This document shows, piece by piece, positions 37,722-46,316 of a DNA stretch of 64,000 nt. The DNA is from JAWSVE01 sp050789445 (GTDB lineage Bacteria; Pseudomonadota; Gammaproteobacteria; Pseudomonadales; Cellvibrionaceae): contig JAILXR010000001.1 in assembly GCA_050789445.1 (NCBI GenBank), positions 3,472,001 to 3,536,000 of the forward strand, given 5' to 3'. A program made the position numbers and the translations under genes. How positions within the stretch are numbered: position 1 is the stretch's first letter; each line of letters opens with the position of its first letter. Below the pieces are notes generated by a model. It was given only the letters and a program-made list of their open reading frames with translations, was not told the DNA's origin and ran no database searches.

Positions 37722-38585
37722 GGTAATTCGCTTTGTTGCGTGCTATCCATAGCGGATGAACAGCAAAACAGTTTTATTTGGGTTGCTATGACTAGCTATC
37801 ATAGGCTAAAAAGTCTTTCAGATCAGTGGGTTAGTTTGTGTTAGAAGGCTTTTTGAGCTCTGTGGTATACCAAGCTTTGGTTGGTGTTGGCTTTTGAGGT
37901 ACAACGTGTGAGGTGTGATAAGAGCAAAGGGTACTTAGATTAAGAAAAGCTGCTGACTTATTGTAATTCTTTTTGTAGCCACAAAAAAACAAACAATAAA
38001 AATTTAAAATAACGGCTAAATAAAAAACCGTAGTAAGTGAACATAAAGGTTGGATGTCGGTTAGACAATCATGTAATATTCAGCGTCATTATTTATTCAT
38101 TTTCTTTTTACATGAATGAATTCTTTATTTCGAATTGCCTCAAAAAGTTGTTTATAAAAGCTGTACTTTAGTATTAGAGCTCTAAGTGAAACGATAGAAA
38201 AAGGTCGCAAGTAAATTGCGCAGGGTATAAAAATAATAAATAAAAAGGCACGCTGTACGTAGGTTGTTTTTGTTAAGTTTCTAAAGCATTAGCATATAAA
38301 AATGGCCGATTAGCTTCATTCTTGTTCCATGCCTAGGTTAAGGCAAACGTGTGACAAGACTTAAAATCTATGAAAGTGTTTAAAAATTTAAACGATCTAC
38401 CTTGTTACAAGCTGAGTTAGTTTTTTATTTAAATGAACATGTTAAGTACAAATATTAAAAAATTGATTCAGTAAAAGGAAGTTGTAAAAAGTCATTTCAT
38501 GGAGATTATTGCCGCAATAATTTTTTAGCATTACAGAAATTAAGGCGGAATAGCATAGCACTAAGCAGTGTGGTACATATCCATT
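37722..38585. other. Gene-poor AT-rich stretch
   Basis: About 860 bp with stops in all frames, short hairpins (for example 38206-38220) and no recognisable gene or RNA. It lies beside the DUF815 remnant, so it may be decayed coding sequence. The promoter of the GGDEF-EAL gene should lie near its right end but is not obvious. Confidence 0.55.
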
Positions 38586-40868
38586 ATGCAGAATAATATT
38601 GCTGCTGCAGAACTGATAAAAAAGTTTTACCAGCTTTTTACAGATCTAGATCATAATCAAATCATTGAGCGTTTAGCGCGTTTGGTTATTGCCGACCCCG
38701 CGATTTCTCGAGTTGTTCTTGTAATTCCTCAAGATGACGAAATTCGAATTGAGGCAATAGCTGAAAATCAATCGAATATTGTTTTGCCTCGAATAAGTTT
38801 CGATCAGCTCCAGAATATTCCCCATAAGGCCGTTGCTAACAGTATTCAATCTGGTCAGCCAGTTTGTTTAGAAGTAGGGTATTCTCAAGATTTCCATGCG
38901 AATAATTTTAAATCGGGCGCTCGTGCGATTTATCTCTATCCCATTCTCGATCAGAGCCAAGTCTTAGGTGTTTACTATTTAGAGTCAGTGCATACGCTAG
39001 ATTACTTGGAGGCAAGTGTTCAGTCGCTCGAGCCTGTGTGGATGTTTTCTGGGTTTTTAATGCGGAATGTATTGGAATTAAGGCAGTATCAGCGACAGAC
39101 TGACGAATACAGAAAAGCTGAGCAAGCGTTGTGGGCCAGTGATATTTATTTGAATTCGATTTTAAATAATTCGCCAGCACTTATTTCTATTAAGGATTTA
39201 AATGGCAATGTCATGTTGGCTAGCGAGCATTACAGTCAGTTGGCAGAAGTACATGAAAATGGTTCTTATGATGCTTCAATTTTAGATACCTATCCGATCG
39301 AAGTGGCGCAATCGCTTTGGGATAGTGATTATGTTGAAAGTAAATCGACGCAAGTTGTTGAGTCTGAATTAGAAGTACGTCATAAAGACGGCGCCTTACA
39401 TACCTATTTAATGCTGAAGTTTCCTCTTCGTGATTTAGATGATGAGGTCTTTAGCGTGTGCAGTATCTGTATGGATATTACAGAAAGAAAACTGGCCGAA
39501 GAATCTATGCGGGATCAGCAGTCTCGTTTAAATTTTATGGCATTTCATGATGCTTTGACCGGCTTGCCAAATCGTTCACTTTTTTATGATCGCTTAAATC
39601 ATGGGTTAGCGCGAGCACATAGGCATCAATCCAAATTGGGTTTGATGATGATTGATGTTGATCGACTGAAAAGCGTGAACGACAAATTGGGTCGTGATGC
39701 TGGCGATCAAATGCTAAAAATTCTTGCGAAAAGATTGGTTGATGAGCTTCGCCAAATGGACACTGTCGCGAGGCTTGAAAGCGATGAGTTTATCGTTATC
39801 CTCGAAAATATTCACAGTGTGGGCGATGCGCGAAGAGTGGCCGATAAAGTTCTCATTAGGCTAGCGGAATCTGTAGAAATTAGCGAAACTCAGGTTGTCA
39901 AAAATTCTGTCAGTATTGGTCTTAGTGTTTATCCGCAAGATGGCAATGCTGCAGATGAATTGTTAAAGCGTGCTGACATAGCAATGCATAAAGCCAAAGA
40001 AAATGGCAAAAATAATTATTTATATTTCACAGAAGGTATGGATTCGACAGCTGTGAAATTTATGGTTCTAGAAAAAGATCTGCGTACAGCAATTGATGAA
40101 GATCAATTGATATTGTATTACCAGCCACAAGTCGATTTACAAACCGGATCATTAGTTGGGGTTGAGGCTCTGGTGCGTTGGCAGCATCCGGAACGAGGGC
40201 TTATTGCTCCTGCTCATTTTATTCCTCTTGCTGAAGAAACGGGATTAATTGTTCCTTTGGGGGAATGGCTGATTCGGAAGGCAAGCGAACAACAAAAAAA
40301 ATGGATTGCGGCGGGATTGTATGTTGGGAAAATTGCATTAAATCTTTCGCCCCGACAACTTCGGCAGCGAGATTTTGCGGCTAGGCTGCAAGGGATTTTG
40401 GACGAAACACAATTGCCGGCAAAATATTTGGAGTTAGAGATTACAGAATCGTCAGCAATGGAGCATGCTGGCGAAACGGTTAGTATGTTGACGCAATTAA
40501 ATCAAATGGGTTTGTCATTGGCGATTGATGATTTTGGAACGGGTTATTCATCTCTTGCGTATTTAAAGCGTTTTCCGATTCAGAAATTAAAAATTGATCG
40601 TAGCTTTATTAATGATATCCACACTGACCAAAATGATGCATCGATAGCAATGTCGATAATCGGTCTTGCTCATAACATGTCTCTCAATGTTGTCGCTGAA
40701 GGCGTTGAGAATGAACAACAAGCAAGTTGGTTGAGGAAGCGAGGTTGTGATCAGGCGCAAGGTTATCTTTACGCTCAGCCTATACCAGCAGAAAAATTAG
40801 AAAAATATTTTGAGTCGGGAACGGTGACATTTAATACAGAAGAGATAGAGTTAGAGTTGCCGTTTTAG
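38586..40868 (+). CDS. GAF-PAS-GGDEF-EAL cyclic-di-GMP protein, GGDEF degenerate
   Basis: A 760-residue soluble signalling protein (ATG 38586; GTG 38568 would add six residues). Domains in order: GAF (about 1-160), PAS (about 185-300), GGDEF (about 320-480), EAL (about 495-750). The signature motif of the cyclase domain reads ESDEF instead of GGDEF, so it probably does not make c-di-GMP but may bind GTP. The EAL domain keeps its catalytic set (GVEALVRWQ, LELEITESS, DDFGTGYSSL, KIDRSFI, VVAEGVEN), so the protein should hydrolyse c-di-GMP, with input from the GAF and PAS sensors. It converges with holA 12 bp away. Confidence 0.93.
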   Translation: MQNNIAAAELIKKFYQLFTDLDHNQIIERLARLVIADPAISRVVLVIPQDDEIRIEAIAENQSNIVLPRISFDQLQNIPHKAVANSIQSGQPVCLEVGYSQDFHANNFKSGARAIYLYPILDQSQVLGVYYLESVHTLDYLEASVQSLEPVWMFSGFLMRNVLELRQYQRQTDEYRKAEQALWASDIYLNSILNNSPALISIKDLNGNVMLASEHYSQLAEVHENGSYDASILDTYPIEVAQSLWDSDYVESKSTQVVESELEVRHKDGALHTYLMLKFPLRDLDDEVFSVCSICMDITERKLAEESMRDQQSRLNFMAFHDALTGLPNRSLFYDRLNHGLARAHRHQSKLGLMMIDVDRLKSVNDKLGRDAGDQMLKILAKRLVDELRQMDTVARLESDEFIVILENIHSVGDARRVADKVLIRLAESVEISETQVVKNSVSIGLSVYPQDGNAADELLKRADIAMHKAKENGKNNYLYFTEGMDSTAVKFMVLEKDLRTAIDEDQLILYYQPQVDLQTGSLVGVEALVRWQHPERGLIAPAHFIPLAEETGLIVPLGEWLIRKASEQQKKWIAAGLYVGKIALNLSPRQLRQRDFAARLQGILDETQLPAKYLELEITESSAMEHAGETVSMLTQLNQMGLSLAIDDFGTGYSSLAYLKRFPIQKLKIDRSFINDIHTDQNDASIAMSIIGLAHNMSLNVVAEGVENEQQASWLRKRGCDQAQGYLYAQPIPAEKLEKYFESGTVTFNTEEIELELPF

Positions 40869-40880
40869 TTTTTATGCCTG

Positions 40881-41936
40881 TTATCGTGAATGGTAAAGAG
40901 CAGTTCTTTCGCTTTGTTTGTTAAATGCATTAACTCCCGCCAGCGTTAATACAATATCAATACATCCATCCCATGCATTAGCTGAGTGCATTCCCTTAGC
41001 GGCTCTGTCGACCTGTCCCGCCTTTCGCAATAAAGTTTGTAGTTGGGGTTGCTTTAAGCGACTCAGTGCATTTTTAATTAACGACTGACGATTGTCCCAA
41101 ATGCCGAAGCTTTTGGCCGCAGTTGCAAAGTTTTTACCATTGGCGAGAGCGTTAGATAATTCTAACAAGGTTCTAATTTCGCGAGTCAGTGCCCATAAAA
41201 TTTGCATGACTTCCGTTCCCTCGCTTTTTAATCCGCTGAGGTTTGCAATGGCACCTCGTGCGTCACCATGTAATGCTTTGTCGATCAATGTGAACACATC
41301 ATAGCGAGCACTATTGGCTACGGCGTGAGCCATTAATGAAGCATCGATTTTTCCGTCATCGGTGAGTAATTTTAGTTTTTCTATTTCTTGCGATGCCGCT
41401 AAAAGATTACCTTCGACGCGTGAAGTCAAAATGTCGAGTGCGGTAGCGTCGATAGAGAGACCCATTTTTTTAGCTCGTAGATCAATCCATCTAGGCAGTT
41501 GAGCGCCAGTAATGGGCCAGACCTGAATGAATTGGCTGGCACTTTCAACAGCTTTAAACCATTTTGCATTTTGCGTGCTGCGTTCAATTTTGGGAGAAAT
41601 AATTAATAATAAAATATCGGAAGGGGGGGGGGAGGCGCAATACTCCACAAGCGCTTTTCGCCCAGCATCGTTAAGCTTCCCTGTTAATCTTAGCTCAATG
41701 ATTTTTTGACTGCCAAACAAAGACAGGCTTTGACCGGCATAATGTAATAAATTCCAATCAAAGTTATTGTCGGCGTGATAAAGCTCTCTTTCAATAAAGC
41801 CTGCATTCTTTCCAGCGGCTCGAATTTCATCTGCGCATTCTTGTGCAACTAAAGGTTCGTCACCACTAATCCAGTAAATAGGTGAAATTTTATTATTGAG
41901 TTCTTTTGTTACATGCTCTGGACGAAGTTTAGCCAC
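40881..41936 (-). CDS. holA: DNA polymerase III delta subunit
   Basis: A 351-residue clamp-loader subunit that opens the beta sliding clamp. It begins at GTG 41936 (MAKLRPEHVTKEL after an AAGG site) and shows the N-terminal delta signature PIYWISGDEPLVAQECADEIR and QKIIELRLTGK, with the C-terminal collar domain about residues 215-330. The lptE stop lies 6 bp upstream and leuS precedes lptE: the leuS-lptE-holA order is a conserved gammaproteobacterial operon. The usual next gene, nadD, is absent; a convergent GGDEF-EAL gene occupies that side. Confidence 0.95.
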   Translation of the reverse strand: MAKLRPEHVTKELNNKISPIYWISGDEPLVAQECADEIRAAGKNAGFIERELYHADNNFDWNLLHYAGQSLSLFGSQKIIELRLTGKLNDAGRKALVEYCASPPPSDILLLIISPKIERSTQNAKWFKAVESASQFIQVWPITGAQLPRWIDLRAKKMGLSIDATALDILTSRVEGNLLAASQEIEKLKLLTDDGKIDASLMAHAVANSARYDVFTLIDKALHGDARGAIANLSGLKSEGTEVMQILWALTREIRTLLELSNALANGKNFATAAKSFGIWDNRQSLIKNALSRLKQPQLQTLLRKAGQVDRAAKGMHSANAWDGCIDIVLTLAGVNAFNKQSERTALYHSR

Positions 41937-41942
41937 CTTGAG

Positions 41943-42497
41943 TTACTCTGCCTTTTGTTCGTCAGGATTGCTATCTTGAGGCGAGGAGTCGATAAAGCGT
42001 AGTCGTCTTACAATTTGCTGAATCAATTCACGTTGCATTTCGCTTTGTATTAATCTTTCTTCTTGCGCCTTGCCGACAATATCATTTTGATCAAACTCAT
42101 AGGCACGCGTCGTTGTTGCTGTTTCAGTTGGGATTAAGATATTACCTAGATTATCTTCAACGGAAAAAGGAACACTGCTTTCTAGTTCGTATTCGGTGAC
42201 CAATGTATTTCCACCGGTAGAAACGACTCGTCGACTTTCTTCAAGAGCACCTGTTGTAATTGTAATTTGAGATTCTTGCGGGCTGTCGACAGTAGTGACC
42301 CCGTTAGCTTGCAACAGTTGCGTTAAATTTCTTCCGAAGCTGCTGGACGGATCACTAGCAGAAACGTGAACGAGGTTTAATCCGTCAGGTAACGTTAGCC
42401 CGCCGCGTAATCGCCAGCCACAACCATTGATAGCACTAATGCTTACCAAAAGAATGAGACCTGAAAGAATAAAAGAAAAATAACGTTTTAGAATCAT
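41943..42497 (-). CDS. lptE: LPS-assembly lipoprotein LptE
   Basis: A 184-residue lipoprotein that plugs and supports the LptD barrel during LPS export to the outer leaflet. The signal ends in the lipobox NGCGW (Cys26), followed by the family opening GWRLRGGLTLPDGLNLVHV. The rest is a small alpha/beta fold with a charged C-terminus. It sits between leuS (78 bp upstream) and holA (6 bp downstream). Its partner lptD is encoded in the same window at 59504-62230, as is the chaperone surA. Confidence 0.92.
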   Translation of the reverse strand: MILKRYFSFILSGLILLVSISAINGCGWRLRGGLTLPDGLNLVHVSASDPSSSFGRNLTQLLQANGVTTVDSPQESQITITTGALEESRRVVSTGGNTLVTEYELESSVPFSVEDNLGNILIPTETATTTRAYEFDQNDIVGKAQEERLIQSEMQRELIQQIVRRLRFIDSSPQDSNPDEQKAE

Positions 42498-42574
42498 GTC
42501 ATAAATGCCATAGTGGTAAATTCTTTATTAGCTTACAAATTTGTATCTCAGGTTTGTTGCTAAAAATAAAAATA

Positions 42575-45172
42575 TTATTTTGGCTTAACAGCAATATTGA
42601 CAAGCTTGCCCGGTACGACAATGACTTTAACGATGTCCATTCCTTCAAGAAATTTTTGAACCCGTTCATCATTAAGTACTATTTTTTCTAGCGTTGCTTT
42701 ATCCGCATCAGCAGCGACTTCAATTTTTGCTCGAACCTTGCCGTTTACTTGCGCAACGATTTGAATTTCAGATCGAACTAATGCCGATTCATCTATGGAT
42801 GGCCATTGTGCATCAATAACAATATCGGTGTGGCCAAGATGATGCCAAAGCTTATGTGCCATGTGTGGGGTGATTGGCGATAGTAATAAAACAGCAGACT
42901 CTAACGCTTCTCGCTCGACGGCTAAATTCGCTGGTGTCGATTGATCGGCTAGTTTCCCGACTTCATTGAGTAGCTCCATGACAGCTGCTATTGCAGTATT
43001 AAATGTTTGTCGTCGGCCAAAATCATCAGTAACCTTTGCGATGGTCTCGTGTGTTTTTCTGCGAAGATCTTTTTGTGTCGAGTCGAGCTTACTAGCATTA
43101 AAGGTTCCAGGTATGCCCGCTTTTAAATGAGTGTTAATCATCTTCCATAATTTTTTAACAAACCGAAAACTACCTTCTACAGCACTATCTGTCCACTCCA
43201 AAGATTGATCTGGAGGAGAGGTGAACATGGTGTAGAGTCGAACCGTATCGGCGCCATATTTGTCGACGATGACTTGCGGATCAATACCGTTATTTTTCGA
43301 CTTAGACATTTTAACTGTGCCGCCAATTTCAACAAGAGCACCGTCGGATTTTCGTTTTGCGCTGAGGGCTTTACCCTTGCTATCGGTTTCGCATTCAACA
43401 TCGGCGGGAGCAATCCATTCTTTTAAACCGTTTTCATTCATACGATAAAATGATGGCGCTAGTACCATGCCTTGACAAAGTAAACGTTTAAACGGTTCGT
43501 CGCATGATACTAAACCTTCATCACGCATTAATTTATGGAAGAAACGCGCATACAGTAAATGTAAAATGGCGTGTTCAATGCCTCCAACATATTGATCGAC
43601 GGGGAGCCAATAATCTGCAGCTGCTTTATCTAACATGCCACCATCAAAATTCGCAGAAGTGAATCGCGCGTAGTACCAAGACGATTCCATAAACGTATCA
43701 AACGTATCGGTTTCTTTTTCTGCTGCTTGTCCGTTGTATTCGCTTTTGCGCCATTCTTCATCTTGCTTGATGGGCGAGTGAACACCATCCATAGTGACTT
43801 CTTCAGGTAAAAGAACCGGAAGGCGATCAGCAGGAACAGGAATTTCTTTTCCGTCATTTAAGTACATCATAGGGATGGGTGAGCCCCAGTAACGCTGACG
43901 AGAAACGCCCCAATCTCGAAGGCGATAATTTGTTGTTACGTCACCGCAATTCTTTTCTTCTAATTTTTTCGCAATCGCATCAAATGCTTTTTCAAAATCT
44001 AAACCGTCAAATTCGCCTGAGTTGATCAACACATTTTTTTCAATAATAGCGGCTTTGCTAAGATCTGTATCCTCACTGGCCTGAATGACTTGTTTAATAG
44101 GGAGATTGTAGTGAGTTGCAAATTCCCAGTCTCGTTGATCGTGAGCAGGAACGGCCATGACTGCACCGGAGCCGTATTCCATTAAAACGTAATTCGCAAC
44201 CCAAACAGGCACTTCTTCACCGGTTAAAGGGTGAATGGCATTTAATCCCGTTGCGATTCCTTTCTTCTCCATAGAAGCCATATGAGCTTCCGCGACAGAT
44301 TGTGTTTTGCAGTCTTGAATAAATGCAGCGATATCAGAATTATTTTTAGCTAATTCCAAAGATAGGGGATGCTCTGCGGCTAAACACATATAAGTTACGC
44401 CCATGAGTGTATCGGGACGAGTCGTATAAATAGAAAAATCGTTAATCCCAGCTGTGGGTGTGGCAAGGTCAAACGTCATGTTGACGCCTCGGCTTTTGCC
44501 TATCCAATTGCGTTGCATGGTTTTAACTTGTTCTGGCCAGCCGTCTAAATCATCTAAAGAGCTCAATAGCTCATCAGCGTATTCAGTGATTTTAATAAAC
44601 CATTGTGGAATCTCTTTTTTCTCAACAGCGGTATCACATCGCCAGCAGCAGCCGTCGACAACTTGCTCGTTCGCTAAAACGGTTTGGTCTTTAGGGCACC
44701 AATTAACGGCCGATACTTTTTTATATGCTAAACCTTTTTCATATAGGCGAGTAAAAAACCATTGTTCCCATTTATAGTAATCGGGTTTACAGGTTGTTAC
44801 TTCTCGATTCCAATCTAGGCCAAAACCCAATTCTTGTAATTGCTTACGCATGTAGTCGGTATTGGAGTATGTCCATGAAGCTGGCGCTAGTTTGTGTTGA
44901 ATGGCGGCGTTTTCGGCGGGGAGTCCAAAGGCATCCCATCCCATAGGATGAAGAACGTTCTTCCCTTGCATGCGCTGATAGCGGGCGATTACGTCAGTAA
45001 TGGTGTAATTACGAACATGACCCATATGCAAGCGGCCGCTTGGGTAGGGGAACATAGCTAGGCAATAGAATTTCTCTTTATCGGGATCTTCTGTCACCTC
45101 AAAGCAACGGTTATCTTTCCAATACTGTTGAGCTTCTGCATCAAGGGCGGCGGGATTGTAAAACTCTTCCAT
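42575..45172 (-). CDS. leuS: Leucyl-tRNA synthetase
   Basis: An 865-residue class I synthetase charging tRNA-Leu. It carries the HIGH-type motif PYPSGRLHMGHVRNY (about residues 42-56), the CP1 editing domain (about 220-420, with STRPDTL as YTTRPDTLMG), a zinc-like CxxC segment (CCWRCDTAV), and the KMSKS loop VKMSKSKNNG (about 625). Length is standard (E. coli 860). A perfect TATAAT on the minus strand near 45264-45269 is a likely promoter element. It heads the leuS-lptE-holA operon and is divergent from ybeL. Confidence 0.98.
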   Translation of the reverse strand: MEEFYNPAALDAEAQQYWKDNRCFEVTEDPDKEKFYCLAMFPYPSGRLHMGHVRNYTITDVIARYQRMQGKNVLHPMGWDAFGLPAENAAIQHKLAPASWTYSNTDYMRKQLQELGFGLDWNREVTTCKPDYYKWEQWFFTRLYEKGLAYKKVSAVNWCPKDQTVLANEQVVDGCCWRCDTAVEKKEIPQWFIKITEYADELLSSLDDLDGWPEQVKTMQRNWIGKSRGVNMTFDLATPTAGINDFSIYTTRPDTLMGVTYMCLAAEHPLSLELAKNNSDIAAFIQDCKTQSVAEAHMASMEKKGIATGLNAIHPLTGEEVPVWVANYVLMEYGSGAVMAVPAHDQRDWEFATHYNLPIKQVIQASEDTDLSKAAIIEKNVLINSGEFDGLDFEKAFDAIAKKLEEKNCGDVTTNYRLRDWGVSRQRYWGSPIPMMYLNDGKEIPVPADRLPVLLPEEVTMDGVHSPIKQDEEWRKSEYNGQAAEKETDTFDTFMESSWYYARFTSANFDGGMLDKAAADYWLPVDQYVGGIEHAILHLLYARFFHKLMRDEGLVSCDEPFKRLLCQGMVLAPSFYRMNENGLKEWIAPADVECETDSKGKALSAKRKSDGALVEIGGTVKMSKSKNNGIDPQVIVDKYGADTVRLYTMFTSPPDQSLEWTDSAVEGSFRFVKKLWKMINTHLKAGIPGTFNASKLDSTQKDLRRKTHETIAKVTDDFGRRQTFNTAIAAVMELLNEVGKLADQSTPANLAVEREALESAVLLLSPITPHMAHKLWHHLGHTDIVIDAQWPSIDESALVRSEIQIVAQVNGKVRAKIEVAADADKATLEKIVLNDERVQKFLEGMDIVKVIVVPGKLVNIAVKPK

Positions 45173-45263
45173 TCTGACTAAGGACCTTTTTAGATATCGT
45201 GAGCTGAATCGTGAAATGCATTTTACTTGATCATTGTCGTGGAATCAGCGCTTAAAACAGCGC

Positions 45264-45269
45264 ATTATA
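45264..45269 (-). promoter_or_regulatory. Probable -10 element of leuS
   Basis: On the minus strand the sequence reads TATAAT, about 92 bp before the leuS start. The -35 region is weak. A hairpin with 8-bp arms (45297-45304 with 45311-45318) lies between this and ybeL. Confidence 0.35.
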
Positions 45270-45419
45270 CCCTCAACTGGCATAGTCTCTGTAGCCTTTA
45301 TCTTGTAAAAAAGATAAACCTATCAGTGCCATACGGATTTCGGGATAGTGTATCTGAGGCCTGATTCAGCTTGTTTGCCTGTATTACAACGATTAACCCT
45401 TTTATTTTGAAGGTAAGAT

Positions 45420-45872
45420 ATGACAGATAAAAAGAAAGATGACTTTATTAATCGAGATGAGTTAAACCCCCTAGAAAAACTACGAGAAACTTTTCGCGAA
45501 GAAGTTGATGAATTAGTTCAGCTGGAGCTGGATGTTGAGGAGCTAGCGGAAAGAAAAGCAGGTTTATTGAAGGCTTATCTGAAAGATGATTTGCATGGTG
45601 CAAAACAATTTTGGTTAGATTTAAAAGCCGAAGCAAACACCCTCGAAGAATTTGTGGGTGATTGGTTGCTGAAAGCAGCAAACCCGACCTCCTTAGACTG
45701 GATGAGAGTCAAGCAATATGTCGAGAACGATGAGAGTCAGTGCCTAGCAGGCGAAATGATTTCTGATTCAGAATTGGTTTGTGTGGGTTGCGGAAAAGTT
45801 CTTATTACAGAAGAGGAGATAAAACTTCCAGCCTGCAGTAATTGTGGTTGTGAAATGTATCGTATTCGTTGA
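45420..45872 (+). CDS. Zinc-ribbon protein, DUF1451/YbeL family
   Basis: A 150-residue cytoplasmic protein. The N-terminal two thirds are highly charged helices (about residues 1-105). The C-terminus is a zinc ribbon with two CxxC pairs: VCVGCGKVL and PACSNCGCEM. In E. coli the homologue ybeL is also divergent from leuS, so the context agrees. The function is unknown; nucleic-acid or protein binding by the zinc ribbon is plausible. A strong hairpin follows the gene at 45941. Confidence 0.88.
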   Translation: MTDKKKDDFINRDELNPLEKLRETFREEVDELVQLELDVEELAERKAGLLKAYLKDDLHGAKQFWLDLKAEANTLEEFVGDWLLKAANPTSLDWMRVKQYVENDESQCLAGEMISDSELVCVGCGKVLITEEEIKLPACSNCGCEMYRIR

Positions 45873-46316
45873 TAACCAAGCTCGGATTCCTTTCTAGGCT
45901 AGGCTTAACATATTTCGCCTAAAATTCTTTTATGGATAAGGCGACAATATTAATTGATTTTCTATCTTTTTAATGTTGTCGCGCTATCTTTTTCTCTTTT
46001 GATTCATTAGTCTTTCTTCTGTCTATCTTCCTAGGCATCTAACTTGATTAATTTAGCAGTTGTTATCCAGAGCTTAACTTTTAACACTATTTAAAATTAA
46101 CAGCATTTCAAAAAAATATTCTAATAATTGATTTAAAAGTATTGAGTGGCTTCGCACTTTATTCGTCCTACCTATCTAGCATTAAAATTATTGAACAATG
46201 GGTATGGAGATTTTTATAGCACATCATATATAAATATCATATTTTTTATCTGTCGTTCGTAATAAAAAAAATCTTTTTAATAGTATTTCAAAAAATAACA
46301 ATCAGAGGCAAACATC
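45873..46316. other. Intergenic region before TonB receptor
   Basis: 444 bp, very AT-rich. The left part holds the hairpin described at 45941-45982; the right part presumably contains the receptor promoter. I find no gene or RNA and no Fur-like box that I would defend. Confidence 0.5.
45941..45982 (+). terminator. Long-stem terminator after ybeL
   Basis: A 13-bp stem with one G.U pair (45941-45953 with 45970-45982) has a 16-nt loop and is followed by a T-rich stretch to about 46000. Confidence 0.65.

Noticed and set aside
44454..44777. 107-codon plus-strand frame inside leuS
   Set aside because: Antisense to a housekeeping gene with all motifs intact; no supporting signals.
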